Source: Thermococcus sp. M39 (GTDB lineage: Archaea; Methanobacteriota_B; Thermococci; Thermococcales; Thermococcaceae). Taken from it: a stretch of 64,000 nt of DNA. Of the stretch, positions 62,575 to 64,000 are shown in pieces (position 1 is the stretch's first letter; every line of letters begins with the position of its first letter). The position numbers and the translations under genes were made by a program. Under the pieces are notes generated by a model. The model searched no databases. It had not been told where the DNA came from and saw only the letters and a program-made list of their open reading frames with translations. The stretch lies in the NCBI RefSeq assembly GCF_012027325.1, contig NZ_SNUG01000003.1, positions 402,037 through 466,036 of the forward strand, read 5' to 3'.

Positions 62575-63895
62575 AAATGTGGCTCGGTTGAGCAGTTTTA
62601 TAAACTTTTGTTTTTGAAGGATTGGGGTCTGTCCGTCGTGAGTTTTTAGGAGGTTTGTGAGTGAAAACCTTCCCGTTTAAATTTACTCTCACGACGGACT
62701 TGGGTCTCATTAGCCTCAACTCCCCTCTGGGTTCATTGGGGAGTAAGTCATTAGCCTCAACCCCGCTCAGGGCGACCCCAAGTCCCCGCATCCAAATGTT
62801 GAACGCCCCAACAAACTGTCTATCACCAACAAAACTACAATTAGGACACTCCACCAGCCCGTTTCGGGACTCTAACCTACTCCCACATTTCGGGCAGGTG
62901 GATGAAGTGTGAGCAGGATTAATAAACTCAATTGGAACACGGTAGGAGAGTTTTCGGATGATTTTACCCCAAGTTGAGCGGGAGAGTTTCCGGTTAAACT
63001 TCTTCGAACCGTTCTTCAGCATGTTGAACTTGTTCAAATCCTCGAAGACAAAAACTGCATTGGGAAACTCTCTCGACAGTTGAACGGCCAACTTGTTCAG
63101 ATAGTCCTCAATACGGTTCTTTCTCCTTGCAGAATACTTCTTGAGGAGTTTTCCAATCCTCTTTGAAGCCTTCCGCTGAATACTCTTCAATCCGTCAATA
63201 ATCCTATCGTAAGTTTCTGCAATTCTGTGGAGTTCGCTCAAATCCACTTTTATCCAGCCCTTCTTCGGATGGTAAACGTCGAGGCTCATTAAGTTACTGT
63301 CAATCCCTATTTTAACTTCTCCAGAAAATTCAATTTCTTTTGAAAAGGTTAGGAGAACGTCGTTTTCCCTGATTATCAGTTCACCAACCTTCCAGCCTTT
63401 AATCCGCTCGTAAAACCATTCGTTGGAGTAATCGAGTTCAAGGTATTCCTCACGTGGTTTTACGGTAATCCTGATTTTTGAGTCATTAATTTTCATTAGC
63501 GTTGTTTTCACTCGAATAAACTTTCTCCTCAAGGCTGGTTTCTTTCTCTTCCGTCTCCCTTTGAGGTAATTTTGCCTCCAGCTCTCCAAAATCGAGTAGG
63601 CGGTCTTTATTGCAGAATCAACGTAGTGTTTGGCAAAAGGCCAGTTCTGGAGGAGTTCGTTCCTTAGTTTCCTTTTGAATTCATTTGATTTTGGGAAGTG
63701 GGGGATTAGTCTGGTGGTTTCATAGTGTTTTCGTTTTCCGTTTCCAATAGAATAGTAGTGTTTCACTTTCTTTTCTTTCCAGACAGTTTTGCTCCAAATC
63801 TCATCTATCGCTCGCTGGAGTGTTTGCTGGTATGCGGTGAGGAGGTCGTCTATTTGCCAGTTGTGGTTCATCTTGTATGTGAGGATGATTTTCAC
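62546..63895 (-). CDS. tnpB: TnpB of an IS607-type element, with Gln at the RuvC III acidic position
   Basis: 449 residues. RuvC motif I is [14 protein letters not shown] (Asp199), motif [12 protein letters not shown] (Glu285), zinc ribbon CPKCGSR and CPNCSFV (Cys334, 337, 350, 353), motif [18 protein letters not shown]. In Cas12/TnpB alignments the catalytic Asp of motif III precedes x-N/V-G/A-A; here that residue is Gln360, with Asp358 two before. The GTG start overlaps the tnpA stop (GTGA). The frame reads on about 80 residues past motif III and finishes 29 bases inside the methyltransferase gene, so its last residues come from host DNA. Confidence 0.88.
   Translation of the reverse strand: MKIILTYKMNHNWQIDDLLTAYQQTLQRAIDEIWSKTVWKEKKVKHYYSIGNGKRKHYETTRLIPHFPKSNEFKRKLRNELLQNWPFAKHYVDSAIKTAYSILESWRQNYLKGRRKRKKPALRRKFIRVKTTLMKINDSKIRITVKPREEYLELDYSNEWFYERIKGWKVGELIIRENDVLLTFSKEIEFSGEVKIGIDSNLMSLDVYHPKKGWIKVDLSELHRIAETYDRIIDGLKSIQRKASKRIGKLLKKYSARRKNRIEDYLNKLAVQLSREFPNAVFVFEDLNKFNMLKNGSKKFNRKLSRSTWGKIIRKLSYRVPIEFINPAHTSSTCPKCGSRLESRNGLVECPNCSFVGDRQFVGAFNIWMRGLGVALSGVEANDLLPNEPRGELRLMRPKSVVRVNLNGKVFTHKPPKNSRRTDPNPSKTKVYKTAQPSHIYENRNQKAE
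62631..62699 (-). repeat. 12-bp inverted repeat with nested hairpin at the element's right end
   Basis: GTCCGTCGTGAG (62631-62642) and CTCACGACGGAC (62688-62699) are perfect arms. Inside, AGGTTT (62651-62656) pairs with AAACCT (62665-62670). The structure lies in the tail of tnpB and is a candidate omega-RNA scaffold. Confidence 0.65.
62707..62761. repeat. 14-bp direct repeat in the tnpB tail
   Basis: TCATTAGCCTCAAC occurs at 62707-62720 and again at 62748-62761, 41 bases apart, within the segment coding for the TnpB tail. Confidence 0.7.
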
Positions 63896-64000
63896 TCCTC
63901 AACCTCCTCGATTAGTTTTTTCACGCCCTCCTTGAGTTTCTTGTATTTGTGGGAACGAGCTCCGTAGAGTTTGCCCGCAAAGTGGCTGATTATGGTTATT
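63892..64000 (-). CDS. tnpA: C-terminal end of IS607-family serine recombinase (5' cut by window)
   Basis: The last 35 codons are visible, [20 protein letters not shown] followed by a Lys/Glu-rich tail ending EEVEE and TGA at 63894-63892. The (S/T)-FA-KLYG(A/K)R motif is the characteristic ending of IS607 TnpA resolvases. Its stop overlaps the GTG start of tnpB by the shared GTGA. Confidence 0.75.
   Translation of the reverse strand, partial: ITIISHFAGKLYGARSHKYKKLKEGVKKLIEEVEE

Larger units (their letters stand above)
62610..64000 (-). mobile_element. IS607-type element (left part outside window)
   Basis: A serine-recombinase tail and TnpB in the tnpA-tnpB order define IS607. These elements lack terminal inverted repeats. 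The right boundary must lie between the tnpB RuvC end and the TATA box of the methyltransferase at 62597-62604, probably near 62610-62640. The 3' part of tnpB is full of repeats (see 62631-62699 and 62707-62761), as expected for an omega-RNA region. Confidence 0.75.

Overview
The window looks like a piece of a Thermococcus chromosome, from the lower-GC side of the genus. The evidence is gene content and gene grammar: ADP-forming acetyl-CoA synthetase, an LrpA-type regulator, pyrrolidone-carboxylate peptidase, M32 carboxypeptidase, a Tk-SP-like subtilisin, a GH57 4-alpha-glucanotransferase behind a Thermococcales glycolytic motif, archaeal TATA boxes, strong GGTGA/GGAGG ribosome sites and dense, often overlapping genes. 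Species identity is inference.

Layout. 1-401 holds the end of an unknown gene and a decayed anion-permease gene. 454-8183 is mostly housekeeping: acetyl-CoA synthetase alpha, TrpRS, a membrane-anchored caspase-fold peptidase candidate, a FAH-family enzyme, Trm14, a circularly permuted GTPase and a TIGR04076 protein. 8285-14558 is a five-gene type IV pilus/secretion-like operon (DUF515, secreted protein, ATPase, two TadC-like proteins) without a visible pilin. 16035-19895 is a DUF4129-like/MoxR/DUF58 membrane operon. 19892-32159 is mixed metabolism and processing: PfkB kinase, peptidases, flavoprotein, DUF460 RuvC-fold protein, radical SAM enzyme, TtuA-type tRNA thiolase, degenerate KaiC-like protein and site-2 protease.

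32215-42268 is a surface polysaccharide locus: a WbpD/aminotransferase/dehydrogenase set likely making a diacetamido uronic acid donor, three GT4-type glycosyltransferases, an alpha/alpha-toroid protein, a sulfatase-superfamily enzyme and a GT2 enzyme, ending in a flippase fragment. 42818-42967 carries two tandem C/D box methylation guide RNAs. 43002-58125 has a frameshifted cation efflux gene, aspartate/tyrosine decarboxylase, a CPA2 antiporter, HAD phosphatase, polyprenol kinase-like protein, glucanotransferase, a second TtuA-like protein, secreted toroid and subtilisin proteins, a flavoprotein, and a CBS protein leading two more CPA2 antiporters (to 59254).

59255-64000 is an insertion zone: a tnpB gene beside hairpins that look like the right end of another element, tRNA-Gly(CCC), lrpA, an RNA m5U methyltransferase, and an IS607-type element (serine recombinase tail plus TnpB) running off the window.

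The strongest hidden signals are four C/D box sRNA genes (42818, 42911, 49960 on +, 28572 on -), none of which is a protein gene, and several of whose guides match conserved rRNA segments; a TnpB whose third RuvC acidic position is Gln; a relict omega-RNA-like right end; an apparent frameshift at an A6 run in the cation efflux gene; and an archaeal clan-CD peptidase candidate. All rRNA matches and family names come from memory and reading, not from a search.
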